A stretch of DNA of 64,000 nucleotides. It comes from Nipponacmea schrenckii. Its lineage: Eukaryota > Mollusca > Gastropoda > Lottiidae. Below are positions 24,181 to 36,104 of this stretch, piece by piece. The stretch's first letter is position 1, and each line of letters opens with the position of its first letter. The translations under genes were made by a program, and so were the position numbers. The DNA is taken from contig CM060200.1 of assembly GCA_030562195.1 (NCBI GenBank), positions 15,810,001-15,874,000 of the forward strand. Reading direction: 5' to 3'. Under the pieces are notes generated by a model. The model was not told the DNA's origin, ran no database searches, and was given only the letters and a program-made list of their open reading frames with translations.

Positions 24181-24440
24181 AAATCTTCCAATTTCAGACA
24201 ACCATACTATAGCTAAATATACACTAGATAATGATTATATTGAATTAAATATAATATACAAATCTATAACTGTGTTATGTTTATTCTTCAAATTACAAGC
24301 AAACATACCATAGCTAAATATACACTACATAAAAATTATATTACATTAAATATATGCAAAACGATAAGTGTGTTATGTCTGATTCTTCAAATTACAAACA
24401 ACCATACCATAGCTAAATATACACTACATAATACTTCTAT
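24180..24440. repeat. ~95 bp tandem repeat, about 2.7 copies
   Basis: 'accatagctaaatatacact' recurs near 24210 (variant), 24308 and 24411. A further piece of the unit ('tgcaaacctataactgtgtt') lies at 26430, so the array seems split by the intervening 2 kb. Confidence 0.7.
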
Positions 24441-24442
24441 TA

Positions 24443-25085
24443 ATGATGGGTTTTCTCATTAATTAGAGCCAAAGTAAGCTTACTAATTGATTAATTGGGG
24501 TTTCTAATGAATATTCCATGTATTCTTAAGTTCAAAAGACCTATATGGACGTAGAAATGCTTGTGGAATCCATTTGACCCAGATCTGCTTTGAAATGCTA
24601 AATTTAGACTCCATGTTTGTTCACGTGACCAAATGACGTGATATGAATGAAGATGTATAAGAATTGATTTTGTATTTTATTATTAGTGAGTTAAAACTTA
24701 TTTAAATTCATTCATAATGTTTTTACAAGTGATATTGAAACGTTTTATTGCCTTTTGCTAGAGATAATAAATGGAATACCAAAATACTATTGTTGTTGTG
24801 GAAATTATTAAGGAATTTGGGAAAGTACGTATGCGTGCATACTAAACAACCACAGCGTCCGGTTATGTACCGAATTAACAGACTGATAAAAAAAAAAGCT
24901 CAACGATATTTGAGACTTGACGTACATACCTATGGTAGTACCCTACCGAGGGAAATCCCGCCATAATTAGCCTAATTACGAGTTAATAAAGGACTTGTGG
25001 GACCATCTGGTATTTTTTCCAATCATTAGAACACCTCTATTTTCTATTGATATAAATATTACCGGTCCAATTACGGTATATATTT
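24443..25085. repeat. Dispersed repeat, copy 1 (copy 2 at 48601-49107)
   Basis: From 'gatgggttttctcattaatt' to 'ccggtccaatta.ggtata' this matches 48601-49107 closely and in the same orientation. Copy 1 has about 115 bp at 24765-24885 that copy 2 lacks. Shared marks include 'gtaagcttacta', 'ttcacgtgaccaaatgacg' and 'ctaccgagggaaatc'. It is non-coding. Confidence 0.8.
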
Positions 25086-25245
25086 AAGGAATGAATGTGG
25101 ATCTTGTTAGCGTTATGGGGAAATAAACGCTGGTTTATCACGTGACAAGATAAATGACCCGGCGAAGCGGGTCATGTACGTCTTGTCACGTGATAAACCA
25201 GCGCTTATTTCCCCATAACGCTAACAAGATCCACATTCATTCCTT
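25086..25245. repeat. 65 bp-arm hairpin
   Basis: 25086-25150 and 25181-25245 are reverse complements over 65 bp with a single mismatch. The 30 bp centre itself contains a smaller inverted repeat (tgacccg / cgggtca). Each arm contains TCACGTGAC next to the centre. The extruded form would be a cruciform of about 160 bp. Confidence 0.9.
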
Positions 25246-26123
25246 ATATTTACATATTTTTACATTAGCTATTGTTTTTCTCCATTGGACTAATGTTAAT
25301 ACGTGTGGCGTTTATGAGACAATAACTGCCATTGCCTCATCACCAAAACATTGAGCGTAGTAATACACGGTAACCAATGTAAATAAACATGGCCGTCGCG
25401 CTATTAACGTCGATCATCTTCACGCTTGAACGTAAAATTCCAATTTTAATGTTTAATTCTAATATGTAATAAAGTTTCCATTAGCCTAACCCAAAGCCAA
25501 TCTAATACTCCAAATCTCATACAAAAATAATTGGCAAAATGCGATAGAACTCAATGAATTAGGCCTGAGTGTACTGGCCATAGCCATAGACCCATTTGAC
25601 CTAGTTACTGGCTTCAGTGCAGGTTTATGTATTGTTTAATATTAAGTTTCAAAATACTATACTTTTACTGAAAATTAACTGAATTGCGTGTAAACTGTGG
25701 TCACCTATCAACATATGGAGCGGGCCTTCTCGTAGATTGGTCTTTATAGTTTCTTTCATTTTCTCAACTTTCCTACTTGTTTATGCGGTCAGGTCTAGCC
25801 GAATCACCTCTCCGTTGTTCAATTGTATCCGCGTTCATTAAATTTCATGATTTTGTTGCTTATCATCGTTAAAGTCGGAATTCATACCAAAATGTTTTAT
25901 ATTTATTGATAAATGAATTGATTTATAAAGATTAAACATAAAATTGAGATAAACATTGTTTTTTCTTATATTTTGAGAACTTTCCACCGCGAACTATATT
26001 CTGACGAAAAGAAAATGGCTATTCCATCAACAAGATCAACTCCAGCGACAAAGGCGGGTAATATGAAATTTTCACGCAAAGAGTAGAACTTGTCGTGGTG
26101 ACAGGTATTGAAAACGTAAATAT
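25246..26123. other. Intron, nothing recognised
   Basis: No open frame with family resemblance and no repeat structure is seen here. Confidence 0.5.
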
Positions 26124-26184
26124 AAGCAATAAACGGTCACCCTATGGCCACCCATAACCGCCATAGGGTGACCGTTTATTGCTT
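26124..26184. repeat. 24 bp-arm hairpin
   Basis: 26124-26147 and 26161-26184 are perfect reverse complements with a 13 bp loop. The arm includes 'aataaacggtcaccctatgg'. It resembles the hairpin at 25086 in containing an aataaac/g core. Confidence 0.85.
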
Positions 26185-26499
26185 AAATATTTATGTAAAA
26201 TCATACAGTATATTTACATTTTCACTTTTATGATCGGTTCCATTGATATTGCCACAAATCTTAGATTGTGTTGTTATGTGGTGCCTTGACGACGTCAATC
26301 ACGTCATAGTATCACGTGACAAACTACAGTTATTGGAAAATAAACGCCAGTTTGCGTAACTAGTTCATTGAAGGGAGTGATAGTAGAAATGTAAATATAT
26401 GAAATTAAGGCAGACCTCCTTTAAATTAAATATATGCAAACCTATAACTGTGTTATTTCTGATTTTTCAAATTACAATTTGAAGTTATACAGTGGTCAT

Positions 26500-28650
26500 T
26501 CAACTATATGGCTTGATCCATCTATTATTGAAAATATCAAGTTCCATGTTACTTTCATCTTCGGGCAAGTCGGTTTCTATGCGCTCGATTGGGGTTAGTA
26601 TGGAACGCCGTAACTGCAGTAACTGTTAGTATTTTTGCAGTATCAGCATCTTTTTGTATTATCAGCATCATCTCTTCGTATTATCATTTTTTTCTATTAA
26701 TATCTTTTTGTATTATATGTATCATCTTTTTGCAGTATCAGCATCTTTTTGTATTATCAGTATCATCTTTTCGTATTATCATATTTTCGTATTAAATATA
26801 CGTGATTCCCAACGTCTAAATCTGATTACCATGTCCGACTTCCTATTGCTGACTTCTGACTTCCAATCAACTTTTGACTTCCTACCTCTGAATCTATATA
26901 CCTTCATGCTCAAATATTTGACTGTTTACTGCCCCCCATCCCCACCCCCTTTCAACAGTTTTCTACATCAGAATGTCAATTTTCACTTCCCACATTTCTT
27001 ACTTCCATCTTCTTTAGCGTGACATGCTATCTTTTAATCAGTATTAGAGAAACATCTGTAAATGCCATCACTAAATTAATTGGAGACTCATTAACCTAGT
27101 CTATGGCATTTTATTTACGTCGACTTTTTACGAAGATCCGTTGATTTCCGCAAACCTATGGCCAGTTATGGAAAAGATGATCATACAAAAGGATGATGCT
27201 GATAATACAAAAAGATGATAATACAAAAAGATGATGCTGATAATACAAAAAGATGATGCTGATAATGCAAAAAGATGATAATAAAAGAAGATGATAATAC
27301 GAAAAGATGATGCTGATAATTAAAAAAGATGATAATAGAAAAAGATGATAATACGAAAAGATGATGCTAATACAAAAAGATGCTGATACTGCAAAAATAC
27401 TAACAGAAGGCAGTTACGGCGTTCCATAGGTTAGGGTGAGATCGTCAAGTGAATGGTCGTCAAGATATGGTTAGAAACAGGCTTGTCTTTTTTAAATTTA
27501 ATATCTGATCTGTGAGTATAAAACGAGTGCGTAATTTGTTCTTTGTTTCCCCGATATATTGTTTGGGAAATTTTTTAGATGAAATTAAGTATATTACATT
27601 CGAGTCTTCACATGTTAGGTGTTCTTGGATAGGGTATCTCTTATTCGTAGAGTTACATGTACTTAAAAAATAATGAGTTTCGGATATAAAGGGACATGTT
27701 TTGCATCTGGTTGACATGCACGGGGCACTTCTTAAGCCTGGAGGTTCTTCGACATAAAGTCTATTAGCTATCTGTGCTAAGGTGGAATATTTTATGTTTC
27801 GTAAAAATCGTTTAGAGTATCTACACTCTTTCAGTTTTGAGAAAACAATCGTACAGGCTTGGTTGAAATCAGAAGACCTTGTGCAAATTCGTTGAAATCG
27901 TAAAACTTGTGACTTAATTATTATGTTTTGGATGAAATGAGCTCTTATGCCAAAGTTGATGAGTGTCGGTTTCTTTGAAATATACTTTAATATCAAGTTT
28001 ATTAGTTTCTGCTATGGAATCTCCTTTAAAGACAGTGGTATCGAGATCATCAAGACTTTTGTGGCTGACGTTGGCTGTTAGTTTGATGGACGGGTGGTGG
28101 TTGTTGAGGATTTCAAAAAAATGCCAAAACTATTCTATAGAGTAAGTCCAAACCATGAAAATGTCATCTTAAAAGCGTCCATAAAAAAGTTGGTCAAATG
28201 GACAAAGGGGTAATACCTCACGATCCTACTCTGCCATGAAAAGGTTTGCGTACGAAGGGGCGAATCGTTTGCCCATGGCAGTACCTGAAGTTTGAAGATA
28301 TGTTTTAGCATTAAATGTGAAATCATTGCGGCTAAGACAAATCTCTAAAAGCTGTAGAATTGCATCGTCGGGTCTGTCTGGATCTGGGTTTCTATCGAAA
28401 CCTTTGCGAACTGCCATTAGGCCAGTAGTGTTATCGATATTGGTGTACATAGAAGTTACATCAATAGAAATTAAAATAGCATTTGAAGGAACTTGGAGAT
28501 TTTTATTTTATTGACAAAGTCAGTTGTGTCCTTAAGGTAGACTCGATGCTGAGATGCTAGTGGTAGTAAGAAATGTATACTGAGTATCAGTATGCAGTAT
28601 GCATACGACTCACTACCACAGTCAGAGATAATCGGGCGGCCTTTAGGGTT
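26500..28650 (-). pseudogene. Penelope-like element, RT to GIY-YIG endonuclease
   Basis: On the - strand the order is an RT block with KGRPIIS (near 28640), MYTNIDNTTGL (motif A region), a GTAMGKRFAPSYANLFMAE block, then a DDIF catalytic motif near 28145 reached through a frameshift. Next come FEILNNHHPSIK and KVYFKETDTHQL. A 178-codon stretch (27996-27460) carries a cysteine motif (CKTCPF), then NVIYLISSKKFPKQYIGE, the GIY-YIG endonuclease signature of Penelope-like elements. The ORF ends at the stop at 26500-26502. The frame is interrupted by the 830 bp TIR element at 26599-27428. The 5' side ends at 28650, where a LINE poly(A) begins. Several frameshifts make it inactive. Confidence 0.87.
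26599..27428. mobile_element. 830 bp TIR element with 6 bp target duplication
   Basis: Ends 'tatggaacgccgtaactgc' are inverted at both sides and flanked by the direct repeat GGTTAG (26593-26598 and 27429-27434). Next to each TIR is a minisatellite of ~22 bp units ('aaaaagatgatgctgataat' and its complement), oriented inversely at the two ends. No transposase frame is seen. If one target copy and the element are skipped, the Penelope-like frame continues without a break. A 6 bp duplication occurs in several superfamilies, so I do not assign one. Confidence 0.85.
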
Positions 28651-29298
28651 TTTTTTTTTTTTTTTTTTTTTTTACTAAAAGTTTTTATTATTAATCATAA
28701 AATTACATTGCATACAAAATAATATACATTTGCCTTCACATACACATTGTTGGTTGGTACAAATTTATATAAAAGAGTGTGATGTTTATACATATTGTAC
28801 AGAGATAATGCGACAGAGAGAATACCTAAATAAGAAGAAAAACAGCATATCTTCAAATATAAGATTTCTAGGATTTATTTGATAATTACAAAAACGGCCA
28901 TTTTTGGTTTGCGAAATTATTATCATACAAGCATGTTTCAGTATAAGCTATTTTCTCTAGGAATAAAGTATATTGTAAAATACTTGGATCAGATTTTTGG
29001 ATCTAAATATATAGTTTTTGTATAGATATTCAGAAAAAACTGTCTGTAATTGTTTTGGTTTTGCTGTATTAATGTTTTCCATCCTTCATGGTATTTAATG
29101 TAGTTTTCATATTGATTATTTTTTAACATATAGTACTTCTGTGTTTCAAATTGAAATGTTTTGTACTTTTTGGTTTTTTAATTTCACCTTATAGATATTA
29201 AATGTTATGTGTGTTATAATACAATTTATAACCTCAGCTGTGTTACAGTTGATTGACTTGTTATATCTTTATTGTTTAATTTGACCTTAATATTAGTT
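28651..29298 (-). pseudogene. LINE 1, 3' part with poly(A) tail
   Basis: A T run from 28651 to about 28673 is the poly(A) tail of a - strand LINE. The sequence up to 29298 holds the end of ORF2 (KYYMLKNNQYENYIKYHEGW in one frame, with shifts) and the 3' UTR. The body is continued at 45750-47235, separated by a 16.45 kb insertion with TATTAGTT duplicated on both sides. Across that gap the frame reads WIKHIT then NIKVKLNN without loss. Confidence 0.82.
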
Positions 29299-29831
29299 CA
29301 CAGGTGCGGGTGGACAGGATAGGCTACCGGGAAAAATCCCCCCCCCTTATTTTTAAATTTTTTTTTTATCAAACATTTGTCGTTTGAGTTGTTTCAACTC
29401 GCAAAATATGTCAAAGCTACCGAAAAATAACATTATTTGAGATTTTTGCAAGTCGACTGATAACAGTGAAAATGTATATTAATATTAAGTCACTCGGGTT
29501 TTGTTTACTTCACGTACCGATCACAGATCGCATTTAAAATAATATCAATAAACGATCCTACCATTCATGTCAATGACTTCAATCCTTTCATTAATTAAAA
29601 AGAAACACGACTCTCTCATGGCCGACAGGTACAAGTCGAAGTAAAATGCTCCGTACAATTTCATATATAACTTGTGTATAACCTTGTGGAATACAACCAA
29701 TTACCATTATTTATGTACATGGGACATATGTGAGTACTTTTCGGTGTTTTTACAAGATAATATATAATTAACAATTAATTACGATATTATTTAGCTTCAA
29801 TAGATAGTGTGAACACAACTCAAATCATAAA

Positions 29832-30744
29832 ATGGGTTTCGCTAATCGCCACACACCAACAAATGCTCACAACACAGTTACAAGTCAACCTAGATATATG
29901 AATGGAAGCTATGCCACGCCGCCGACGAGTAATTATTTCGGTCGAGCATCGACGACATTATTTCATCCTGGTACTAACTCACAAGGAAATCTAGAACACT
30001 TAATTTCTGATACTTATCAAAAATTACAGAAAATGGATTTGCTCGAACAAATAAAACAAAGACTGTGAACGATGGAAAGTTGCTTTGACTCGCTAGAAAG
30101 GACGATTTATGGAATAAAAACAGAGATAGGCAGTCAAGCCGAGCGATTTGGCCGGGTTGGAATTTCAGAGATCACTTGTTGATGACCGTATGCAAATGTT
30201 AGCGATAGAAAACAAAGAACTGAAAGAGAGAATGTTGGACATCCAAACACGTTCAATGAAAGATAATTTATTATTCGGTGGGATCGAGGATAGTGGAGAT
30301 ATCAACGAGAACTCAGAGTAGGTTGTTCAGACATTTATTAAAGATAAACTACAAATTCCTGGAGATATACGCTTCCATGTTGTGCACCGTCTCCGTAAAC
30401 GACCGGATGGTAAACCAAGGACCATTGTGGCAAAATTTGAGAGTAGAAAGGACAAAACTAAAGTATTATATGCTGCGTCACAGACTCTCAGAGAACGGAG
30501 CCCTTATTCGGTTTATGAACAGTATCCTCAAGAAATCATCGAAAGGCGCAAACAACTAATACACGTATTCAAAGATGCGCGCCGACTTGGCCATAGAGCA
30601 TCTCTAAATACCGACAAACTGTATATTAACGGACGCCTTCACCGACCAGGAGAACCCCTACCCCCGCAGTTCACGAGAAATCAAGACCCCCCCCCCCCCC
30701 AATGTGTTGCAAAACTAGGACAACGTAACGAGAGGTTACAATAA
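29832..30744 (+). pseudogene. LINE 2 ORF1 (RNA-binding chaperone type)
   Basis: This is the first ORF of the + strand LINE nested in the TIR element. It starts MGFANRHTPTN with a low-complexity N-terminus. After a stop at 30066 and shifts comes a helical segment. The core then reads LDIQTRSMKDNLLFGGIEDS (near 30240), the LINE ORF1 RRM-like entry, followed by FHVVHRLRKRPDGKPRTIVA and a C-terminal part with YINGRL. ORF1 proteins bind LINE RNA. Stops and frameshifts make it non-functional. A run of C near 30687 interrupts the end. Confidence 0.8.
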
Positions 30745-30769
30745 TAACAATGTGAATGATACTCTTATT

Positions 30770-32512
30770 AAATTAACTCATTTAAATGTGTGTGGGGTTA
30801 AAAGTAAACTGTTGTTACCCTAATTTATTGATCTAATTATATGGAAGACAATCGCTGCCATAATTAATCATTCTTAATGCTTAATTTGGTGATAAACATT
30901 AGTACAGTAAAATCAACATTTGTACGCTTAATTTGACATTTGTTCGCTAAATTCATAATTTGTTGTTAAAAATTTATCATTCGAATAAAGAATATTACTG
31001 AACAAATTAACGATTTAGCCGAACTAATATTGCCCACTTCATAACGCCGAATGAAGTTTACCGAACAAATGTTGAAAAACATTTCTCGCATTTCATGAGA
31101 ACGATATCATTATGACGACATGTGGCGCTGCTCAATTTTAGTTAGGGCTTCGTTCCTCTTCGACCTTTGTTTGAAAAGTCCACGCTGATGGTGGTGGGGA
31201 ATAAATTTTGAATTGGCAGAATCCCAACCAAATAGTGGCTTCTGACCTTTATGCCCCACCACCATCAGCGTGGACTTTTATAAATTGACGACGAGCCATA
31301 ACAAGTCTTCATCTTTATCTGGCCAGTAACTAAACTTGGCATGAAAATACTATTATATTGGAATTTTAGATATATTCACACGTCTGAAGAAACCATGTGG
31401 TTTGGATTTTGCAAATTCCATCAAATTATCTGTCCCACCACCATCACCGTGGACTGTACAAAAATTTGCCATTTTGAAAACATTTCATGGTATAGGCACC
31501 ATATTTATCTGAAATCTCACATTCCAATGAATAAAGAGTACCAAGAGTTTGATTAAAATCTTCACTTTTTATCAAATTGGAATTAATAATAAGATTCTTT
31601 ACTTTGTACACAGCCACTGGCCGGCCATAAAAATTGACCAAATAAATAGGAACGAAGCCCTAACTCAAATTGAGCAGCGCCACTTGTCGTCATAATGATA
31701 ATGTTCTCATGAAATGCGAGAAATGTTTTTCAACATTTGTTCGGTAAACTTCATTCGGCGTTATGAAGTGGGCACTATTAGTTCGGCTAAATCGTTAATT
31801 TGTTCAGTAATATTCTTTATTCGAATGATAAATTTTTAACAACAAATTATGAATTTAGTGAACGAATGTCAAATTAAGCTTACAAATGTTGATTTGACTG
31901 TATTAATGTTTATCACCGAATTAAGCATTAAGAATGATTAATTATGGCAGGGATTGTCTTCCATATAATTAACTCATTCGACTTATTGATCTTTAGTGAA
32001 TGTAAAACTGATCAGTATGATGTATTACAGCTACCTGACGGATACTCATACTTTACGAAACATAGACGAAAGTTCATGAGGCGATCAGGTGGAATCATGG
32101 TTGTGTACAAAAATGAACTTAAGTCACATCTAAAGTTTCATGTAACAACTTCTGAATTCGTCCTGTGGTTTAGTGTATCAAAAAATGTTCTAAACATTGA
32201 TTTTGATATATTAGTAGGTTGTATCTATATACCCCCTGAAAATTCCCGTTACACCTCACCTGACGCATTTGTCGAAATTGAGAATGAGTTGATTACTATT
32301 ATGGGAGACGATAATTGTAAACCCGTACTCATAGGTGACTTCAATTCTCGAACTCGATGTAACCCCGATTACACTATACCAGATAACGACCTTGTAGAAA
32401 CTCTCGATATTGATGTCAGTGATGACATATACACTTATTTATATGATTTCGAAAATCTTTTGAAATATAATGTCCCATTAACTAGATCTAGTCAAGACAC
32501 TAGTGCACCTAG
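30770..32512 (+). pseudogene. LINE 2 ORF2 endonuclease (interrupted)
   Basis: An APE-type endonuclease begins near 30775 (LTHLNVCGVKSKL), is cut by a TIR element at 30842-31963, and resumes with INSFDLLIFSECKTDQYDVL. Further motifs are GGIMVVYKN, VGCIYIPPEN and LIGDFNSRTR; the Glu, Asn and Asp residues at the expected sites are visible. The frame ends at 32512, where the BEL/Pao LTR begins, and resumes after it at 43849 with MCKCNNLYIGNGRID. Confidence 0.85.
30842..31963. mobile_element. TIR element with 315 bp inverted termini
   Basis: 30842-31156 and 31649-31963 are long inverted repeats (start 'tggaagacaatc'), flanked by TATA (30838-30841 and 31964-31967). The ~490 bp centre contains a perfect 26 bp inverted repeat (31174-31199 with 31254-31279). 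No transposase frame is present. It sits in the endonuclease coding region of LINE 2, which reads on correctly when the element is skipped. Confidence 0.85.
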
Positions 32513-32718
32513 TGTACGAAAGGACGATGACAAACGATGCAATACGACAATGTTTATTAAAACAATCTTCGTTGTACATTTTTATGCATTATAATGACAT
32601 AAACTACACAGTATACAAACATTTTCACTCCCTTCCTACGGGGACACCGCCGAACGAAAAATCTCGTGCATTCGATTTGCGCTGGACCAAATCAAAGTAT
32701 GGAAATCCCTTTTGAACA
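32513..32718 (+). repeat. Left LTR of BEL/Pao element
   Basis: The sequence starts 'tgtacgaaaggacgatgaca' and ends '...cttttgaaca(ca)', and is repeated directly at 43593-43846. This copy lacks about 48 bp near its 3' end that the right copy has. It starts at 32513 in the middle of the LINE 2 endonuclease. The flanking pentamers CCTAG and CATAG agree in four of five bases, as expected for the 5 bp duplication of BEL/Pao elements. Confidence 0.85.
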
Positions 32719-32927
32719 CATTCCCCTCCTTGATGTGACCAAGGAAGCATCAACAAAATGCCACTATACGAAACGACAGACGAAAGACGATGTCCTAACT
32801 CATGAATGCGATAGACGAAACGAAACGATAAACAATTGCAAAATATGAATTCACTTAAAGTCAATATACAATATTATGAAACATTACCATTACTGTCAAT
32901 GTACATCACAATTTACATTCACTCAAA

Positions 32928-34049
32928 TCATGCCTCTAAGGGACACAATCTGTGTATTGGTCGCGTAAGTACGGAGTCTCCACACTTCAGTTCTACGACA
33001 CATACAAAACTGTCACTTCCAGGAAAAGTCTTAGTAACGCGCCCTAAGGGCCACTTTCCGCGGGGCGTTTGCGGATCGACAATTAACACTACGTTCCCGA
33101 TTTCTATGTTCTTCGAGGAAATGTTCCACTTATTTCTACTGTTGAGATGTGGTAGAAACTCACGCATCCATCTACGCCAGAATTGTTTCACTAAGTCCTG
33201 CACTCTGCGCCAGCGTCTACGAGGGTTGAAACGCAAGTCATCAACAATTTCAGGCGCAAGTGACCCACCTAATTGTCCGAACAGAAAATGGTTGGGTGTG
33301 AGAACAGGATCATCTTCGACACTATCACCGATATAGCACATAGGACGAGAATTAAGCAACCCTTCGGCACTAGCGATCGCGGTTAACAGTTCCTCGTCAC
33401 AAATATCAGCATTGCCTAGCACAGCTTTTATAGCTCGTTTTGATGACTTGATCAGGGACTCGAACACGCCGCCAAAATGGGGTGCGGTAGGAGGGTTGAA
33501 TTGCCATTCAATTCCTCTATTAGATAGCGAATTACCTATTTTGTTCTGATCAATTTCCAAAAGAAGGTCTTTCAGTTCTCGGTTGGCACTGACGAAGTTC
33601 GAACCGTTATCAGATAACACTAGCAAAGGTTTGGATCTGCGATTGACAAAACGATCGAACGCACATAGAAAACTGTCCGTATCTAAACTCCAAACCATTT
33701 CTAGGTGAACAGCACGCGACGCCAAACACGTAAATAGACACAAATAACGTTTCGTGCGAATCCTTCCGCGACCCTGCTTTGTCAAATACGGTCCTCCATA
33801 GTCTACACCAACTCTAGCGAATGCCCTTAACGGTGACCCTAACCTGATTTTCGGCAAAGGCGCCATTATTTGATTGGCTGGTTTGCGACGACGACGAATG
33901 CATTCATTACATTTGGCCTGAATGCCTTTAACAGTCTCTCTGGCACGAAGAATCCAAAATCTGACACGAAGCTCACCTAGTGTATGCGATACACCGATCT
34001 CGTGGTCCCGTTTCGTGAGCGTCCATAACAACCAAACGAGTAACATCAT
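32928..34049 (-). pseudogene. BEL/Pao integrase
   Basis: An open stretch of 373 codons lies on the - strand. It shows the end of an H2C2-type zinc region (GVSHTLGELRVRFWILRARE, then CNECIRRRRKPAN). The DDE core follows with VGVDYGGPY (first Asp), LVLSDNGSNF (second Asp) and APHFGGVFESLIKS (Glu). A C-terminal domain with GNVVLIVDPQTPRGKWPLGR is the typical BEL/Pao integrase tail. All three catalytic acids are present. Both LTRs are on the + strand, yet this block is on the - strand, so it is inverted relative to its element. Confidence 0.9.
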
Positions 34050-34064
34050 GTTTCGATGGCAATA

Positions 34065-35385
34065 TTATAGGAAAAGAGCATTGTACGATAAAAGTTCAGC
34101 CTTTTCAAGTCTACCATTAACTCGCAAAAGACCATCATCATCTAGACGGGGGTTAAGTTGTAACAACTTCGATTTGCTACTAATAAACTTATTCTTACGT
34201 AAGTCACTAATGTCCGATTGAAAGCACTCAAACTGAGCTCGCCTAAACCAAAAGTTCTCAGCTTTTAACAATTCGCCAACTAGAAGAGTAGAATTCCGAA
34301 GTTCAGTTTTAGAACGGATATTATTAACGAACCGAAGTATCCATGCTGTTATTCTAATTAGACGTAACCATTTAGAAAATCTCGAGGGACAAAGTCTACC
34401 CAATTCAGCTAAAGGTGCAATAGCGAATGTGTTCGATATGCGATTATTACGAAGTTCGTTCTGAGCCTCGACTGGCTGCACATGACGACTGACGGGCCAA
34501 CAAGACGGATCGTCTTTTAGAAATTCTGGACCATTCCACCACAAATTACATCTTGATAACTCCACAGCCGATATACCTCGCGTAGCCAAATCAGCGCTAT
34601 TCTCTTTCGTAGGTACATAGCGCCACTGCACTGGATCCGATTTCTCGTGAATCTCGCCGATTCTGTGCGACACGAAAGGTTTGTATGTTCTGGACTCACC
34701 CGTAATCCAAAACAAAACATTTTGACTATCACACCAATATATTACACTATCAGTCTGAATATCCAAAACATTACAAATTGTTTGTGTCAAACTTAGCCCT
34801 AATGTAGCTCCGCAAAGCTCTAACTTGGGGATCGAAATGGTCTTTAAAGGAGCGACACGTGTTTTCGAAGCAATTAACTGTACAGATATTCTTCCGTCAC
34901 TATAAACACATCGTAGATAAGTACAAGCGGCATAGGCCGCGAACGTATGAAGCGATTTGTCAATTACGGTGGAAGTAGATTGGTCACCAATTAAACATCG
35001 TTGAATGTCAATTAAAGCTAAGTCCGAAGGTTCTGAAAACCAAATTTTCCATCGTTTACACAGATCACTGGGTAACTCTTCGTCCCAGTCCGTTCCCTGT
35101 ACCCAGGATAGCTGGATACCTATTTTTGCCCGAACCGTGTAAGGAGACAATAAATTTAGAGGGTCTAATAAAGAAGCTACTTTCGAAACAACGTATCTCT
35201 TAGTTAAAATAGCATTCGGGGGCTGTTCTACTTGAAATGTAAATTTGTCACTATTGGCGTTCCTAACGTTTTCAGTGTCGGTAAGCTGCCGTCGTCTAAG
35301 GACAAACATGCGACACTATCTTTAACCGCGATATCCTCGAGAACGCGAGGATCATTAGAGAGCAACTTTCGAATGTGAAAACCAG
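34065..35385 (-). pseudogene. BEL/Pao RT C-terminal region and RNase H
   Basis: The block starts near 35385 with KLLSNDPRVLEDIAVKDSV, and after one shift a 414-codon frame follows. It contains RYVVSKVASLLDPLNLLSPY (the A17-type Pao domain), LSWVQGTDWDEELP, then an RNase H region with SIPKLELCGATLGLSL, YWCDSQNVLFWITG and DLATRG. The usual DAS triad before the AYAACTYLR strand seems lost: the frame reads SLHTFAAYAACTYLR. The catalytic YVDD part of RT is absent from this block. It abuts the integrase on the - strand and meets the gag remnant on the + strand at about 35385. Confidence 0.88.
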
Positions 35386-36088
35386 CTGTTTAAAGACGCC
35401 TTTTACCAATGCATCGACAAGGCGAAATGCACAGATGGTTATAAGATGTTGCAACTTAGACAGTATCTCGAAGGTGAAGCCCTAAAGGCCATCGAGGGTT
35501 TCCCGGCCAGCACCGTCGGATACGAACCCGCTAAAAACAGACTTGAGGAAAAGTTTGGTGGATCGAGACGAATAGTCCTTTTACATTTAGACGCGATCAG
35601 ACACATGAAGCCCATTTTGTTTCACGAATTAAAAAGTATAGAGTCGTTTTGTGATAAACTCGAGTTGTCGATCATAGCTCTTAAAGAAGCCGGTCGTTCA
35701 GAAGAATTCGATGTTCTATTGTGTGGCGAAATCGAAACTTTATCCTGCTAATATCGCGAATTATAAACGTTGGGCCGCAACTGCGAGTTGTGAAGAAAAT
35801 CTGTTAACCCTTCATAAGTGGTTGTCAACTGAACTACGTTATCGAATCGAGGCTCAGGAAGAGATCGAGGGTTTCGGACGGTCGAATTCGAGTTATAGTC
35901 AGAGACCAAAATCGTATCCTTCGTCGACTAGCAGTTCTAATTCTAGAGCTTACTTTGATAAGTCAAGATACCCCGCCAATGAATTGTCGTGTGCATTTTG
36001 TCAAAGTAACCATAATTTATGGGATTGTCAATCGTTTCGAACCGTTCCTGTTAATCGAAGATGGGAGATCGCTAAAGATAAAGTATAA
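35385..36088 (+). pseudogene. BEL/Pao gag remnant with zinc knuckle
   Basis: On the + strand a gag-type region reads AFYQCIDKAKCTDGYKM, then LQLRQYLEGEALKAIEGF and NRLEEKFGG, as in the DUF1759-type gag of BEL/Pao elements. After a frameshift near 35745 come ANYKRWAATASCEENLLTL and a zinc knuckle CAFCQSNHNLWDCQSF. The N-terminal gag part is missing at the junction with the inverted pol block. The frame ends at 36088, where the LINE 3 3' tail begins. Confidence 0.85.
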
Positions 36089-36104
36089 ATCGCTAAAGTA
36101 TAAA

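Noticed and set aside
26589..27022. Open frames of 68 and 122 codons as possible proteins
   Set aside because: They lie in the minisatellite and interior of the 830 bp TIR element; residues are repeats of the ~22 bp unit, not a protein family.
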